Origin: 'Nostoc azollae' 0708
GTDB lineage: Bacteria > Cyanobacteriota > Cyanobacteriia > Cyanobacteriales > Nostocaceae
Reading direction: 5' to 3'
DNA length: 64,000 bases
NCBI RefSeq assembly: GCF_000196515.1
Contig: NC_014248.1
Coordinates: forward strand, 124,001 to 188,000
Position numbers and translations under genes: made by a program. Below the pieces are notes generated by a model that saw only the letters and a program-made list of their open reading frames with translations, was not told the origin of the DNA and ran no database searches. This document shows positions 28,066 to 38,693 of the stretch, piece by piece. Position 1 is the first letter of the stretch; the number at the start of each line of letters is the position of its first letter.

Positions 28066-28979
28066 TCAAATATCATGACTTAGTATAAATGAATAATTTA
28101 GATCTAACCTAACTAATCTACATACTGCCATGATCACCGGATTATAACGATGTCCAGCTAAAGGAAATACATCACTAGCTAAGCGAAAACTTTTGACTCT
28201 ACATATGAGATGTTCAACACCAATTCTTATTGATGATATTTTCTTATTTTCTTATTCTTGAATCTCTAAAATTTCAACTTTTTTGGGCTTTTTATAAGGT
28301 AATGTCTGGTAATAAATTCTTCTCCTATATAAGCTTTGTCTCCCAAAACTCTTTGTTTGGTATCTAGGTTTTAGCGATTATTTCTAAATAGTGTAATATC
28401 ACTTATATTACCTAATTCTCCAATATAAATATCAACTATATCTTCACCTCCTGGCAATACTCTAAATTGATTTTTTAGAGTGTGTATTTTCTTCTTGCCT
28501 GAATAATATTTTTCCTACTCTTGATATTCACCTGGTCTTGCTATAGCTTTTTCTGCACTATCTATTATTAATTTATACTGACTCAGTCCCTCCTATAATT
28601 CTTGATACTTTCACTCATCTTTTTTTGCTTCTTCTATTTGGGAGACAGGTAGAATTTTCCTCAGAATTTCTACCCAATAATTAAATATGTTATTTGCTTT
28701 TGTCCTCCATAGATCAAACAATAATCCTAGAATTTCAAATGTTGGCTTCTGTCTCAGGTCTACTAGGCATACACATATTCCCTCCTTTGGGGTCATTTCT
28801 GCTTTACGTCCTCCTCCAGACGCTATTAACCTAATTTTTCTTTTTTCAATTTCTGCTTGTTTCTCTAGATGCCTTTTTTCTGCTAATGCTACTAATGTGA
28901 TAAAGTCTTCATACTTAATCCCAATTAATATCTTTGATTGCTAGGGGTATAATTCTATTCTTTCTAGGGGACTTGTCAT
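28066..28979 (-). pseudogene. IS5-like (DDE_Tnp_4 type) transposase remnant
   Basis: Read from an ATG at 28979, the degraded frame shows LVALAEKRHLEKQAEIEKRK, a Tnp_4-type helix-turn-helix region (GGGRKAEMTPKEGICVCLVD, LLFDLWRTKANNIFNYWVEI), YKLIIDSAEKAIARP with the first catalytic Asp, and RVLGDKAYIGEE with the second. Stops interrupt it at several points (after LYP, AKKDE, YQEL, YQE, NNR). The right-hand end ICRVKSFRLASD-like is also present. The element termini are not clear. No second copy is in the window. Confidence 0.8.
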
Positions 28980-29802
28980 TATTGATATACACAGTTACAT
29001 TCTTTCTGTTTATTTTGCCACAAAACTTCTTTTAAAGATAGGTCTACTGATTAATCTATCAAGCTTTTTTTACACCAGTGGAATTACCTGGTGTTGGAGT
29101 TACTCTGGTTTGCGCAAAACAGAAGATAAATAAGGATAAATATCCCCAAATCATGCTGCTAACCATTGTTGCCAAGCATCTTGTGTTTGTTTAACAATTG
29201 GCAGTTCTAGAAATCAGCGGTGATCTTAATATTAATTCTTGGTTACGTTCCCAACTAAAAAATGATAAATTCTTTTGTTAAGCCATATTAAATAAAACTT
29301 GACTTATGGTGTTTTCCACAATATATATTATTAACTTGTTTTTCTGAATTTTCTTCGTCGCATATATATAAATTTCCCAACAGCAAATAATCCCAGTAAT
29401 CTATTAAAATACTTTCATCATAATAATGTTAATGTATATAATTCAGCTGCAATTGATCAGAGTATGGCAACCGCCAAGGTAGTTAGGATAAAGACTGTAT
29501 CTCTTTCGTGATTCATACCTAGTGATAACTCTTGGATACAAACAAACTTACCACCCTATCACCCGTCACCTGCTATACCTGAAGACGGATCTTTTTAGCT
29601 GAGGAGGGTAACAGAAAAAGAATAACCATTTACCCAAACCCTTTGCATTATTGGCACTATACGGGAAATACTTAAAGGAAAATACGATTTATAACCTAAA
29701 ATTATGTGATATTTTAGTCACCGTACCTCTTTATGATACTAGAAATTACGCACGAATCACATCCAATTGGGGATGCTTCCATACAGAAGAGGAATAGCAT
29801 TT
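28980..29802. other. Gene-poor 820-base stretch with a decayed fragment
   Basis: A minus-strand fragment at about 29110-29225 reads LPIVKQTQDAWQQWLAA then FGDIYPYLSSVLRK, which looks like real but truncated protein sequence; I cannot name it. Elsewhere AT-rich, no gene. Confidence 0.35.
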
Positions 29803-29931
29803 ATGGCACAATCGCAAAACACTTGGTCAGAAACTAATATTTTGTTAGTGATAACACGGCCAGAAGGTAAGCTAAAACAGATGAACTTGGCTAACGTCAT
29901 AAGTTTTCTGCAGCAAAATTATCATAATTAG
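29803..29931 (+). CDS. Possible 42-residue small protein upstream of proS
   Basis: ATG at 29803 follows an AGAGGAAT purine stretch and the frame ends 37 bases before proS. The peptide (MAQSQNTWSETNILLVITRP then EGKLKQMNLANVISFLQQNY) is of ordinary composition, neither signal nor membrane. It could be a genuine small gene, a leader, or the end of a lost gene. Confidence 0.3.
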   Translation: MAQSQNTWSETNILLVITRPEGKLKQMNLANVISFLQQNYHN

Positions 29932-29968
29932 GTGATAAGGGACTTGCAAATTTGTAAAGGTAAAAACG

Positions 29969-31762
29969 ATGCGACTGTCAAATAAGTTATTTGTTACACT
30001 TCGAGATGATCCTGGTGATGCGGAAATTCCCAGTCATCAATTATTACTCCGCGCAGGTTATATTCGTCGCATCGGTAGCGGTGTTTATGCTTATCTCCCC
30101 TTGATGTGGAGGGTTTTGCAGAAGGTTTCCCAAATAGTGCGGGAAGAAATGAACGCCACTGGTGCTGAGGAATGTTTGTTACCGCAGTTACAACCGGCGG
30201 AGTTATGGAAGGACTCGGGACGTTGGGATACTTATACTAAAGCTGAGGGGATCATGTTTTCCCTGATTGATAGACGGGAACAACAATTAGGACTTGGCCC
30301 AACTCACGAAGAAGTAATTACTACTGTTGCCCGTGATATGATTCGTTCATATCGGCAATTACCGCTACATTTATATCAAATTCAAACTAAGTTTCGTGAT
30401 GAAATTCGTCCTCGGTTTGGTTTGATGCGTAGTCGAGAATTTATCATGAAAGATGGTTATTCTTTCCACACTGATGAGGAAAGTTTGAAGAAAACCTACC
30501 AGGATATGTACCAAGCATACAGTAATATGTTGCGGCGTGCTGGTTTGGCTTTTCGGGCGGTAGAAGCTGACTCTGGTGCTATCGGTGGTTCTGGTTCTAC
30601 AGAGTTTATGGTGTTGGCAGATGCCGGAGAAGATGAAGTTCTCTACACTGAAGATGGGAAATATGCAGCGAATGTAGAAAAGGCTGTTTCCTTACCTGCG
30701 GAAGCAGAAACTTCACCTTTTACCAGGTTTGAAAAACGGGAAACACCGGGAACGGAAAGCATAGAAAAAGTTTGTAAATTTCTCAAGTGTTCTCCTACCC
30801 ACATTATCAAGAACATTTTATATCAAGCTGTCTATGATAGCGGTTTGACTGTTTTGGTATTAGTAAATATTCGTGGTGATCAGGAAGTTAATGAAGTAAA
30901 ATTCCAAAACGAATTAACTAAATTAGCATGCCAATTCGGTGCTAAAACTGTCGTTTCTATCAGTGTACCCACTAATGAAATAATTGCAAGCTGGTCTACA
31001 AAGTCTTTACCTTTAGGTTACATTGCACCGGATCTGGATGATGATTATATTGCCGGGAGTAAGCAGGTACATTCTCAGTTTGTGCGCTTGGTGGATAAAA
31101 CTGCTGTGGAGTTAAAGAACTTTGTCACAGGTGCAAATGAAAGCGGTTCTCACGTAGTTGGGGCAAATTGGTGTGAGCAGTTTAAATTACCTGAGTTGGT
31201 AGTAGATATTCGGAAAGCTAGAGTGGGTGATCGCTCTTTGCACGACCCCAGTCAAACCCTAAAAACAGCAAGAGGTATAGAAGTTGGCCACATTTTCCAA
31301 CTCGGTACAAAGTATTCTGAAGCGATGGGTGCAACTTATATCAACGAGCAAGGGGAAAAAAAACCTTTAATTATGGGATGTTATGGTGTGGGAGTGTCAC
31401 GATTAGCACAATCAGCCGTTGAACAGTCCTATGATAAAGATGGCATAATTTGGCCAGTGGCGATCGCACCATATCACTCGATTATCACCATTCCTAACAT
31501 TAAAGATGCTCAACAAATCGAAGTAGCCGAAAAACTTTACACAGAACTTAACAAAGCAGGTGTAGAAACATTACTCGATGACCGTGATGAACGAGCAGGT
31601 GTTAAATTCAAAGATGCAGATTTAATTGGCATTCCTTTTAGGATTGTCACAGGTCGGGCTATTGCCAATGGTAAAGTTGAAGTAGTAAAACGGGCAAACC
31701 GTGAATCTCAACAAATAGCCATTGAGGAAGTTGTAAATACATTGCAACAATGGCTTAAATAA
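29969..31762 (+). CDS. proS: Prolyl-tRNA synthetase
   Basis: The product is 597 residues, bacterial type. Class II motifs 1-3 are present: motif 1 around [20 protein letters not shown], motif 2 [22 protein letters not shown] (residues about 136-157), motif 3 [12 protein letters not shown] near 470. The insertion (editing) domain that deacylates Ala-tRNAPro lies at about 225-400, and the anticodon-binding domain is the last 100 residues ([20 protein letters not shown]). It is convergent with rimM and separated by a strong bidirectional terminator. Confidence 0.97.
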   Translation: MRLSNKLFVTLRDDPGDAEIPSHQLLLRAGYIRRIGSGVYAYLPLMWRVLQKVSQIVREEMNATGAEECLLPQLQPAELWKDSGRWDTYTKAEGIMFSLIDRREQQLGLGPTHEEVITTVARDMIRSYRQLPLHLYQIQTKFRDEIRPRFGLMRSREFIMKDGYSFHTDEESLKKTYQDMYQAYSNMLRRAGLAFRAVEADSGAIGGSGSTEFMVLADAGEDEVLYTEDGKYAANVEKAVSLPAEAETSPFTRFEKRETPGTESIEKVCKFLKCSPTHIIKNILYQAVYDSGLTVLVLVNIRGDQEVNEVKFQNELTKLACQFGAKTVVSISVPTNEIIASWSTKSLPLGYIAPDLDDDYIAGSKQVHSQFVRLVDKTAVELKNFVTGANESGSHVVGANWCEQFKLPELVVDIRKARVGDRSLHDPSQTLKTARGIEVGHIFQLGTKYSEAMGATYINEQGEKKPLIMGCYGVGVSRLAQSAVEQSYDKDGIIWPVAIAPYHSIITIPNIKDAQQIEVAEKLYTELNKAGVETLLDDRDERAGVKFKDADLIGIPFRIVTGRAIANGKVEVVKRANRESQQIAIEEVVNTLQQWLK

Positions 31763-31781
31763 GCAATAGAAGGAAAAATTT

Positions 31782-31825
31782 AAACTAGTCAATGGCAGGC
31801 AAAATGCCTGCCATTGACCAGTTTA
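31782..31825. terminator. Bidirectional terminator between proS and rimM
   Basis: GTCAATGGCAGGCA (31788-31801) pairs perfectly with TGCCTGCCATTGAC over an AAA loop, and the stem extends outward through AAACT/AGTTT after one mismatch. Short A- and T-rich flanks lie on the two sides, as expected between convergent genes. Confidence 0.8.
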
Positions 31826-31834
31826 ATCATCTTG

Positions 31835-32488
31835 CTAATCGTTAATTGATAACAAACCAGGAGGAGGAGTAATTTCAACTCGACGGGTTTCTAAATCAAC
31901 TATAGGAACAATCTCTATCACAAAGGGAATTAAAACCGTTTTTCCTGCTTTATCTTCAGCAAAAGCAGGATCGAATTTTACTTCTAATAAATCATGACCT
32001 GAAGGTAATATATCCACTACTGTTCCCACAAATTGACCAGTTTCTTGCATGAAGACTTGTAATGCTAACAAGTCTATAACATGAAATTCACCTTCTTCTA
32101 CTTCTGGGCGATCGCTAATTGGGACAAACAACCGACAATCACGTATATTTTCCGCAGCCGTGCGATCGCTCACCCCTTCCAATTTAATTACATATAGATT
32201 CTTTCCCTCAACATACCGCCCATCTAATAACTCTATTGGTTGCGGTTCCATTTCCCCTGGACGCAATAACCAACGAGTTCCCGATTCCTCAAACCGTTCC
32301 GGAAAATCAGTATTGGGATAAACCCGCAACTCCCCAGCTAAACCTTGAGGTGCGACAATTTTACCAATTTCTAACCAATCATGGAGATTGGGGACTGGGG
32401 ACTGGGGACTAGGGACTGGGGAAGATTTTTTACTCACCTCCCCTTTCCCCTTCCTTTTCTTCGTTTTCTTAGTGCCTTCGTGGTTCAT
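31835..32488 (-). CDS. rimM: Ribosome maturation factor RimM with repeat-derived N-terminal extension
   Basis: The product has 217 residues. The RimM beta-barrel begins at about residue 39 (WLEIGKIVAPQGLAGELRVY) and the PRC-barrel follows near 120 (GEFHVIDLLALQVFM), ending in the usual EITPPPGLL. RimM helps the 30S head assemble (16S processing). The first 37 residues are Lys- then Pro/Ser-rich and are encoded partly by a tandem GGGGACT array (32390-32421). They are not part of the family; the true start may differ, but no later ATG precedes the barrel. Five bases separate it from avtA upstream, so they form an operon. Confidence 0.92.
   Translation of the reverse strand: MNHEGTKKTKKRKGKGEVSKKSSPVPSPQSPVPNLHDWLEIGKIVAPQGLAGELRVYPNTDFPERFEESGTRWLLRPGEMEPQPIELLDGRYVEGKNLYVIKLEGVSDRTAAENIRDCRLFVPISDRPEVEEGEFHVIDLLALQVFMQETGQFVGTVVDILPSGHDLLEVKFDPAFAEDKAGKTVLIPFVIEIVPIVDLETRRVEITPPPGLLSIND
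32390..32421. repeat. Tandem heptamer repeat (GGGGACT) within rimM
   Basis: Four units of GGGGACT (one starting with A) plus a partial unit are read in the coding frame of rimM, producing the Ser-Pro-Val-Pro run. STRR-type array inside a gene. Confidence 0.9.
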
Positions 32489-32493
32489 TTCTC

Positions 32494-33780
32494 TTAAACA
32501 CTGACAGCCGCACGTTGGTAAACCTGTTCAGCAACCTTAGCTAAATGCTGCATACCGATAGTAATTTCTTCATCACTACCAGTCAGACTGATACGCAAAC
32601 ATTGATGCTTGTGTTCCCACTCCTCTTTTAGACCGGGGAAGAAACTACTACCAGGAACAACAATCACACCCACTTTCTTTAATTCCTGGTAAAATTCCCA
32701 ATCAGTCATTGGTAAATCTTCCAACCACAACCAACCAAAGATCGCCCCTTCACCGCGATGTAAAAACCAAGGTATATTGTTAGGTATCGCTACTTCTAAT
32801 GTGCTTTCTAACACATTAAATTTGTGCCGATAAAAAGGACGAATCACACTTTCAGCAATATTGGCTAATGCACCTGATTCTATCGCTCTAGCTGCGATCG
32901 CTTGACCATACCTGGAAGAATGAATCCCTGCATTAGTTTGGAAACACTCTAAAGCTTGCAGCAGGTTTTCATCACCAATAGCTATGCCGATTCTTTCCCC
33001 TGGTAATCCTGCCTTTGATAAACTCATACAATGCAGAATATTCTCACCAAACACAGGTGTCATTTCCGTAAAATTCAACGCAGGGAAAGGAGGTGCATAA
33101 GCTGAGTCTATCAACACAGGCACATGATAGGGTGCAGCTAAAGCGGCGATTTTCTCAACTTCGTCATTAGTTAAAACGTTACCAGTAGGGTTGCAAGGGC
33201 GAGAGAAAATCATACAACCAGTTTCTTGTGTAATCGAAAGTTGGCTAAAATCAGGACGATATTTAAAGCGGTGGTTGGCGCTATCAATATCAAGAGTGGG
33301 TTTGTAAGCAATCAAGGCTTCTGGGCATAAACCAACGCCACCATAGCCAGTATAATCTGGACTTAAAGGCAGAACAATCTGTTTTAAATCGCCATCGTTA
33401 GTATATCCACCGTAAGCATTAGCCGCGTAGAAGTAAATAGTCTGACTACCAGCAGTGACTAAGATATTGCGCTCTGTTAAATTTAACCCATAACGCTGGT
33501 TAAAATCTTTGACCATTACCGAAATAAAAGGTGCATAACCCTGAGATGAACCGTAGCGACAAACAACTTCACCATACTCAGGACTAGCTAATAAGTCTGC
33601 TGTGCAATCCCGCCATAACTGTTCTACCTCTGGTAAAATCAGCGGGTTTCCCGCACTCAAATTATATAACTCCTGCCCCTCATTAGCTCTAAGTGTTTCA
33701 TTAATATCCTTCATAATTGCTCTCACGCCAGTTAAGTTGGACATTTGAGCGCCAATTTTGGTAAGGGCAGGTTTCATAGG
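32494..33780 (-). CDS. avtA: Valine-pyruvate aminotransferase (AvtA-like)
   Basis: The product is 428 residues from the ATG at 33780 (a longer frame from 33840 adds 20 residues before MKPALTKIG). It is a fold-type I PLP enzyme: ELYNLSAGNPLILPEVEQLW, SRPCNPTGNV, and the PLP-lysine motif CMSLSKAGLPGERIG. The protein aligns along its length with E. coli AvtA, including EGAIFGWLWLEDLP and VVPGSSFFPGL. The reaction exchanges amino groups between valine (or alanine) and pyruvate/2-oxoisovalerate in branched-chain amino acid synthesis. It is the first gene of a two-gene unit with rimM. Confidence 0.88.
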   Translation of the reverse strand, partial: PMKPALTKIGAQMSNLTGVRAIMKDINETLRANEGQELYNLSAGNPLILPEVEQLWRDCTADLLASPEYGEVVCRYGSSQGYAPFISVMVKDFNQRYGLNLTERNILVTAGSQTIYFYAANAYGGYTNDGDLKQIVLPLSPDYTGYGGVGLCPEALIAYKPTLDIDSANHRFKYRPDFSQLSITQETGCMIFSRPCNPTGNVLTNDEVEKIAALAAPYHVPVLIDSAYAPPFPALNFTEMTPVFGENILHCMSLSKAGLPGERIGIAIGDENLLQALECFQTNAGIHSSRYGQAIAARAIESGALANIAESVIRPFYRHKFNVLESTLEVAIPNNIPWFLHRGEGAIFGWLWLEDLPMTDWEFYQELKKVGVIVVPGSSFFPGLKEEWEHKHQCLRISLTGSDEEITIGMQHLAKVAEQVYQRAAVSV

Positions 33781-34142
33781 CTTGTTACAGACTAAATTAC
33801 GAGCAAAAGTGAATAAATTACCGGATGGTTGCGGCAGCAAAAAATCTGACGCTTTTATCTGAATTTAAACCAGTGAATGAGATTGTAACAAAATCATGGT
33901 AATTTGAACAATCTTATACCGATTCTTTGTAACCTTATTTTCATGGATATTGCCAACTTTACTTTGAACTTTCAAAATTAAATAGGAATCTGGACAATTG
34001 ATAATAACGTAACTTGCTAGTTAGGAAATTGTCAGCAATGTCTTACGCTCCCGTAAGGGATACAGGATTTCCATGATTTAAGGATGAACAGGATTAAGAC
34101 TGGGATTTTATAATCAATTAGCAACTACCAATTACCAGCCTC

Positions 34143-35307
34143 GGGAGCATCCACTATTGGAAGATATATAAGTGTTAGGAGAATATAAGGATAAACAAGT
34201 GTGGATTAGCAACCATGAACCAGGATAAAAGAACGGCTCAAAGCCTACTTAGAAGAATAGGCAACATTGTTATATGAAGAAGCAGACAAAAGTCAGATAA
34301 CAGACTTGGAAGGTATAGAAAAGACAGTAAGGAGTCAAATATTAGAAGTGGTAAGTCCAGAAATAGCCCTTTTTTTTTATTGAAGAAACAACCGGAAGGA
34401 AAGTAGGTAAAACCAGGAAAGTCGAAACCTTAGTAGGAGAACTAAAACTAAAAGCTAAACAGTTGCAGAGACTGGGTTTGAAACCAAGAAGTCGATTCAG
34501 TCCATTACTTTAAAAGTGCTGCTTGAGGCTATCAGCTAAGGAATCATATCAAAAAGCAGAAGTTGAAATTGAGGCATTAACAGGAGTAAAAGTTGGCCAT
34601 AGGAGGCAACAAAAACTAGTTGTGGAACAAGATTGGGAGCTACCACAAGGAAAACAAGCTGTCTGTGAAGTGAGGGTGGATGGTGGAAAAGTACAACTAG
34701 GGGGCAAACCACAACCAGGCTGGTACTGGCGAGACTATAAAACCCTTCGTCTACAAGGAATTTATGATGGCGCATTTTTTCATAACAACCAATTATTAGT
34801 TGATTATGTTATAGCCAGTCTTTGTTTAACCCCCTTGCCTGTTTGGGGGATAGTCATGATGGAGTTTGGAATTTAGTTAAAGAGTTTGGAACTGAAAAAT
34901 TCAAACCTTTGGAAATTTTGGATTGGTATCACCTCAAAGAGAATCTTTATCAAATCGGTGGTTATTTAAAGCATCTCCAAGCTGTTGAGGGTTTATTGTG
35001 GTAAGGTCAGATAGAGCCGATTCAACCTTTATTTAATAATTGTCGAGGCAAACAAGTTAAGAAGTTTTTCGACATAGGCGAAAAACATCCCACTGGCATT
35101 ATTAACTACACCTACTACCAAGCTAAACAACTGTGTCCTATTGGTTCTGGATCTGTCGAATCTGCTATTCAACAGATTGGAGCAAGGATTTAAATTTCTG
35201 GTCCACAGTGGAATGTTGAAAGTGTCTACCAAATCCTTTCCCTTCCTTGTGCTTATCTCAATGGTTTGCTTCCTATTTGAGTCTTTCTGCCAAAACTCTA
35301 TCCTCCC
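34143..35307 (+). mobile_element. IS-B, left copy (ISKra4-like, inactive)
   Basis: The element is 1165 bases with imperfect terminal inverted repeats GGGAGCATCC and GGGAGGATAG. An 8-base target duplication CCAGCCTC is present at 34135-34142 and 35308-35315. The transposase is in three pieces with stops: AKQLQRLGLKPRSRF, then the frame from about 34523 (VGHRRQQKLVVEQDWELPQG, VDGGKVQLGG), then GDSHDGVWNLVKEFG, EILDWYHLKENLYQIGGYLK and IGSGSVESAIQQIGARI. HDG...DWYHLKENL is typical of ISKra4 transposases. Identical in length and reading-frame layout to the copy at 40175-41339. Confidence 0.9.
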
Positions 35308-35325
35308 CCAGCCTCAACTAGATGA

Positions 35326-35479
35326 CTAGTACAGTACGGCGTAAATAAACTAACCATTCCAAATCTCTGAAAAGCTCATGCCGTATACATTTTGAATTTT
35401 GTTGCGCAGCCTGCTGGAAGCACTATTTTATTAGCGTAGCTCTTCTGAAAGAAGCATTTTGAATTCACCGCGGTACTAG
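35326..35479. mobile_element. MITE-like element, copy 1
   Basis: A 154-base non-coding block beginning CTAGTACAGTACGGCG and ending CCGCGGTACTAG, so both ends read CTAGTAC inwards. An inverted, shorter copy lies at 55369-55493 and a partial one at about 50117-50175. Confidence 0.75.
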
Positions 35480-35502
35480 CAACTTGGTTTAATACTGAAT
35501 GA

Positions 35503-36361
35503 TGACATAAGAGATGATTTATAAAGTAAATGTTGAGGAGACAAGAGGAAGTAGCATAATTCTAGTCATAAGAGCATATATAGCCCCTTCCCTCATTTGT
35601 GTTAAACGCTCATAATCCTTGCTTAGACGATGATATTGGTTAAACCACCCAAATGTTCTTTCTACTACCCAGGGTTGTGGTAAAACTTTAAATTCTTGCT
35701 CAGTAGGTCCTATGACTTCAACATGAGCTTGAGTCAGGAACCAAACTGCAAGTGCAAATTTATCACCGTCATAACCGGAATCAACCCATAAAACTTGGAC
35801 TTTTTCCAATAATTCTGTGGGTTTCTCTAGCAGTTCCATTAGTGCATAGGCAGCAAGTATTCGTTCTGGGGCATTTGCTTCACTAACAACAACTTTCAAC
35901 ACAAGTCCCAGGCTATCAACTAAAGTATGCCCCTTTCTTCCTTTTACCTTTCTACATCCGTCAAAACCATACACATCCCCTTTTTTTGGTCAGTGTTGAC
36001 CGACTGACTGTCTGCGGCGAGCGCGGTAGGTTGTGTTCATTTACCTAATTTCGAGCGAACTTGACCACCCAATGTATGGTTGAATTTTTCCCAAACCCCC
36101 TGGCCCTGCCATTTACTGTAATAGCTATATACCGTTGACCTTGGCGGGAAGTCACCTGGAAGCATATTCCATTGACATCCAGTTTTCAAATGATAATAGA
36201 TGGCATTACATATTTCACCCATATCTGTTGTGGGTGGATGCCCTCCTTCTTTGGCTGGTGGAATCAATGGGGCCAGGATTTCCCACTCCATATCAGTTAA
36301 GTCTGTGGGGTAAGACTTTCGTGCCATGATTAGCTATGTAAATACACTACATCTTATGTAT
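35503..36361 (-). mobile_element. IS5-family element (IS-C)
   Basis: Approximate ends are set by imperfect inverted repeats (GACATAAGAGATG at the left; ATACATAAGATGTAG read inwards from the right). It holds one transposase gene in two frames. No second copy in this window. Confidence 0.65.
35519..36327 (-). pseudogene. IS5-family transposase in two frames
   Basis: The first part (36327-36037) reads YPTDLTDMEWEILAPLIPPA and ends KLGK followed by TGA. Reading through the TGA gives TQPTALAADSQSVN with the first catalytic Asp. Then a slippery run of seven A and four G (near 35982) leads into the second part (GDVYGFDGCRKVKGRKGHTL, LWVDSGYDGDKFAL with the second Asp, WVVERTFGWFN with Glu). The A7G4 run resembles a frameshift site as used by some IS5 relatives, but the TGA before it suggests the element is dead. 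Confidence 0.75.
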
Positions 36362-36504
36362 CCTATCCTTCCAACATTCCTTTTCTACTCCCCTTTACAT
36401 TTACCTTATCAATAGCCTCTAAAACCGCCAGTTTCAGGACTGAAAAAAGGGCAGGTATTCAACCCACCCTCAACACAACTCGTAAGTTGTAATTATATTA
36501 GGAA

Positions 36505-38079
36505 TTAATGTCCCATTATTGGCGCAGTCAAAGAAACAGTTTCCACTGCTTTTGCTGCTGTCAAAGTTGGGACAGAATCACGCAATCTTGCTGTTAATTG
36601 TACTGTTGTAGCATCGTATATTTGTGTTAGCAACTTCGGATAAAAACCAATTCCGATAATTGGTATCAACAAACAAGCGATGATAAAGACTTCACGTGGT
36701 TCAGCATCAATCAAAGCTTGGTGAGAAACTAACTCTTCGTTTTCTTGACCGTAGAAAATTTCTCGCAACATTGAAAGTAGATAAATTGGCGTTAAAATTA
36801 CACCAACCGCCATCAAAAAGATGATGATGACTTTAAATGTGGGGTTATAAGCATCGCTAGTAGCAAAGCCAACAAATACCATTAATTCTGCTACGAAACC
36901 ACTCATTCCTGGCAACGCTAAAGATGCCATTGAACAGGTGGTAAACATGGCAAAAATCTTCCGCATCTTCTTACCAACACCACCCATTTCATCTAACATT
37001 AGGGTGTGTGTCCGGTCATAGGTTGCACCAACTAAAAAGAACAAACTCGCCCCAATTAATCCATGAGAAACCATTTGTAACATTGCCCCACTTAAACCCA
37101 AATCGGTGAAGGAGGCAATACCAATGAGAACAAAGCCCATGTGGGAAATAGAAGAATAGGCAATTTTCCGCTTTAAGTTCCTCTGGGCAAAGGATGTTAA
37201 AGCCGCGTAGATGATATTTACTACCCCCAAAACCACCAATGCGGGTGCAATATAAGCGTGGGCATCAGGCAACATTTCGGCATTCATGCGAATTAAGGCA
37301 TAACCACCCATTTTCAGCAAAATACCAGCTAGTAACATATGTACAGGCGCTGTAGCTTCACCGTGGGCATCAGGTAGCCAGGTATGTAGAGGAATAATAG
37401 GCAACTTGACAGCGTAGGCAATCAGGAAGCCAGCATACAGTAAAAGTTGTAAATTTAGTCCAAAATCTTTCAATGCAATCGCTCGCATATCAAAAGTCAC
37501 TGTATCACCATAAAATCCCATTGTCAGGGCAGACAACAAAATAAACAGTGAACCACCCGCCGTGTATAAAATAAACTTGGTCGCCGCATATTGGCGCTTT
37601 TTACCACCCCAAATCGACAACAGGAAGTATATCGGTACAAGTTCCAGTTCCCACACCAGGAAAAATAACAGCATATCTTGGACAGCGAACACAGCTATCT
37701 GACCGCCATACATGGCCAAAATCAAGAAATAAAATAATTTCGGCTTCAGGGTTATAGGCCAAGCTGCTAAAACTGCCAGAGTGGTAATGAATCCAGTTAG
37801 CAAAATCAGGGGCATAGATAAGCCATCAGCCCCCACTGACCAGTTTAAACCCAATTGCGGAACCCAGGGGTAACTCTCCACCAGTTGCAAATCGGGATTA
37901 GAGAAATCGTAACCAGTATAAAAAGCGTAAACAATCAGTGCGAAATCTATCAGCCCTACAATCAGGGAATACCAGCGCACTGTTTTACCATCTTTATCTG
38001 GGATGATAGGAAGTAGTAGTGACGCGGCTATTGGAAACAAAATAATCGTCGTCAGCCACGGAAAATTAGCTATATTCAT
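36505..38079 (-). CDS. ndhD1: NAD(P)H-quinone oxidoreductase chain 4 (NdhD1)
   Basis: The 524-residue polytopic protein of the Nqo13/NuoM type has [20 protein letters not shown] with the key Glu in a membrane helix. It also has [20 protein letters not shown], and the helix-bounding [19 protein letters not shown]. It is a proton-pumping subunit of the respiratory NDH-1 complex. Intact and of normal length. In many relatives it follows ndhF1; here it sits alone between an IS5 element and debris. Confidence 0.94.
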   Translation of the reverse strand: MNIANFPWLTTIILFPIAASLLLPIIPDKDGKTVRWYSLIVGLIDFALIVYAFYTGYDFSNPDLQLVESYPWVPQLGLNWSVGADGLSMPLILLTGFITTLAVLAAWPITLKPKLFYFLILAMYGGQIAVFAVQDMLLFFLVWELELVPIYFLLSIWGGKKRQYAATKFILYTAGGSLFILLSALTMGFYGDTVTFDMRAIALKDFGLNLQLLLYAGFLIAYAVKLPIIPLHTWLPDAHGEATAPVHMLLAGILLKMGGYALIRMNAEMLPDAHAYIAPALVVLGVVNIIYAALTSFAQRNLKRKIAYSSISHMGFVLIGIASFTDLGLSGAMLQMVSHGLIGASLFFLVGATYDRTHTLMLDEMGGVGKKMRKIFAMFTTCSMASLALPGMSGFVAELMVFVGFATSDAYNPTFKVIIIFLMAVGVILTPIYLLSMLREIFYGQENEELVSHQALIDAEPREVFIIACLLIPIIGIGFYPKLLTQIYDATTVQLTARLRDSVPTLTAAKAVETVSLTAPIMGH

Positions 38080-38189
38080 GACAATCAGTCAGCAATTAAA
38101 ATCATGTTTGGCAAAAACTCACAGTTAATAACTAACAGCTTTTTGGCAGTTTTGCCTTCATTGTTAGGTTGATTTAATTAAATTGGCAA

Positions 38190-38218
38190 GACCCCGTTTT
38201 TCTCTGGGGTATTTTTTT
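38190..38218 (+). terminator. Terminator-like hairpin upstream of ndhD1
   Basis: ACCCC (38191-38195) and GGGGT (38206-38210) enclose a T-rich loop and are followed by seven T on the plus strand. No plus-strand gene now lies upstream, so it appears to be an orphan left by rearrangement, or a structure in the ndhD1 leader read from the other side. Confidence 0.5.
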
Positions 38219-38360
38219 GAATGCTTGGGGGTACGGAATGTAGAGTGGAATACTCCCAGTCAAGTCCAAAAATTAGCTTCAAAAGACCGCTAAACTAGGA
38301 TATACGCGATGGAATGCCTTGTATATTTTAAAATAAAAGCATGACAGGATAAAAAAGTTT

Positions 38361-38693
38361 ATCATCACCTCACAAATTGAAAGTCAGATTCGTTATGTCA
38401 CCAACGTAGATGGAGAAACAACAGATGTACTCGTTCCTGTAGAACTTTGGCAACAGCTGATGAGTTGCATCAATTCTGATAATGTTACTGTTTTAGCGTG
38501 GATTGATGAACAAGAGCCAAAAGCACAAATATTAGCTGACCTGCAAGAGTCAGTACCACAGGTAACAGCAGGACAAACTTTATCAGTTTCAGAGCTTTGG
38601 GAAGATATCACAACCTATTTAATAGGATTCCAAATTCCAAACCCAGAACATGAGAAAGCGGATGGTTGCTCCTGTTGTCCAATTGAAGAATAG
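38361..38693 (+). pseudogene. Antitoxin-like small protein, start and end lost
   Basis: The open frame has sense from about 38367 (QIESQIRYVTNVDGETTDVL, PVELWQQL, WIDEQEPKAQILADLQESV, QTLSVSELWED). There is no ATG/GTG/TTG at the expected start; the first in-frame ATG is at 38460. The C-terminal 25 residues (from about 38615) are antisense to the truncated protease gene, so the real tail is missing. The short acidic protein ending in a helix resembles the RelB/Phd-like antitoxin partners common in cyanobacteria. That is a resemblance only, and no toxin gene follows. Confidence 0.45.
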
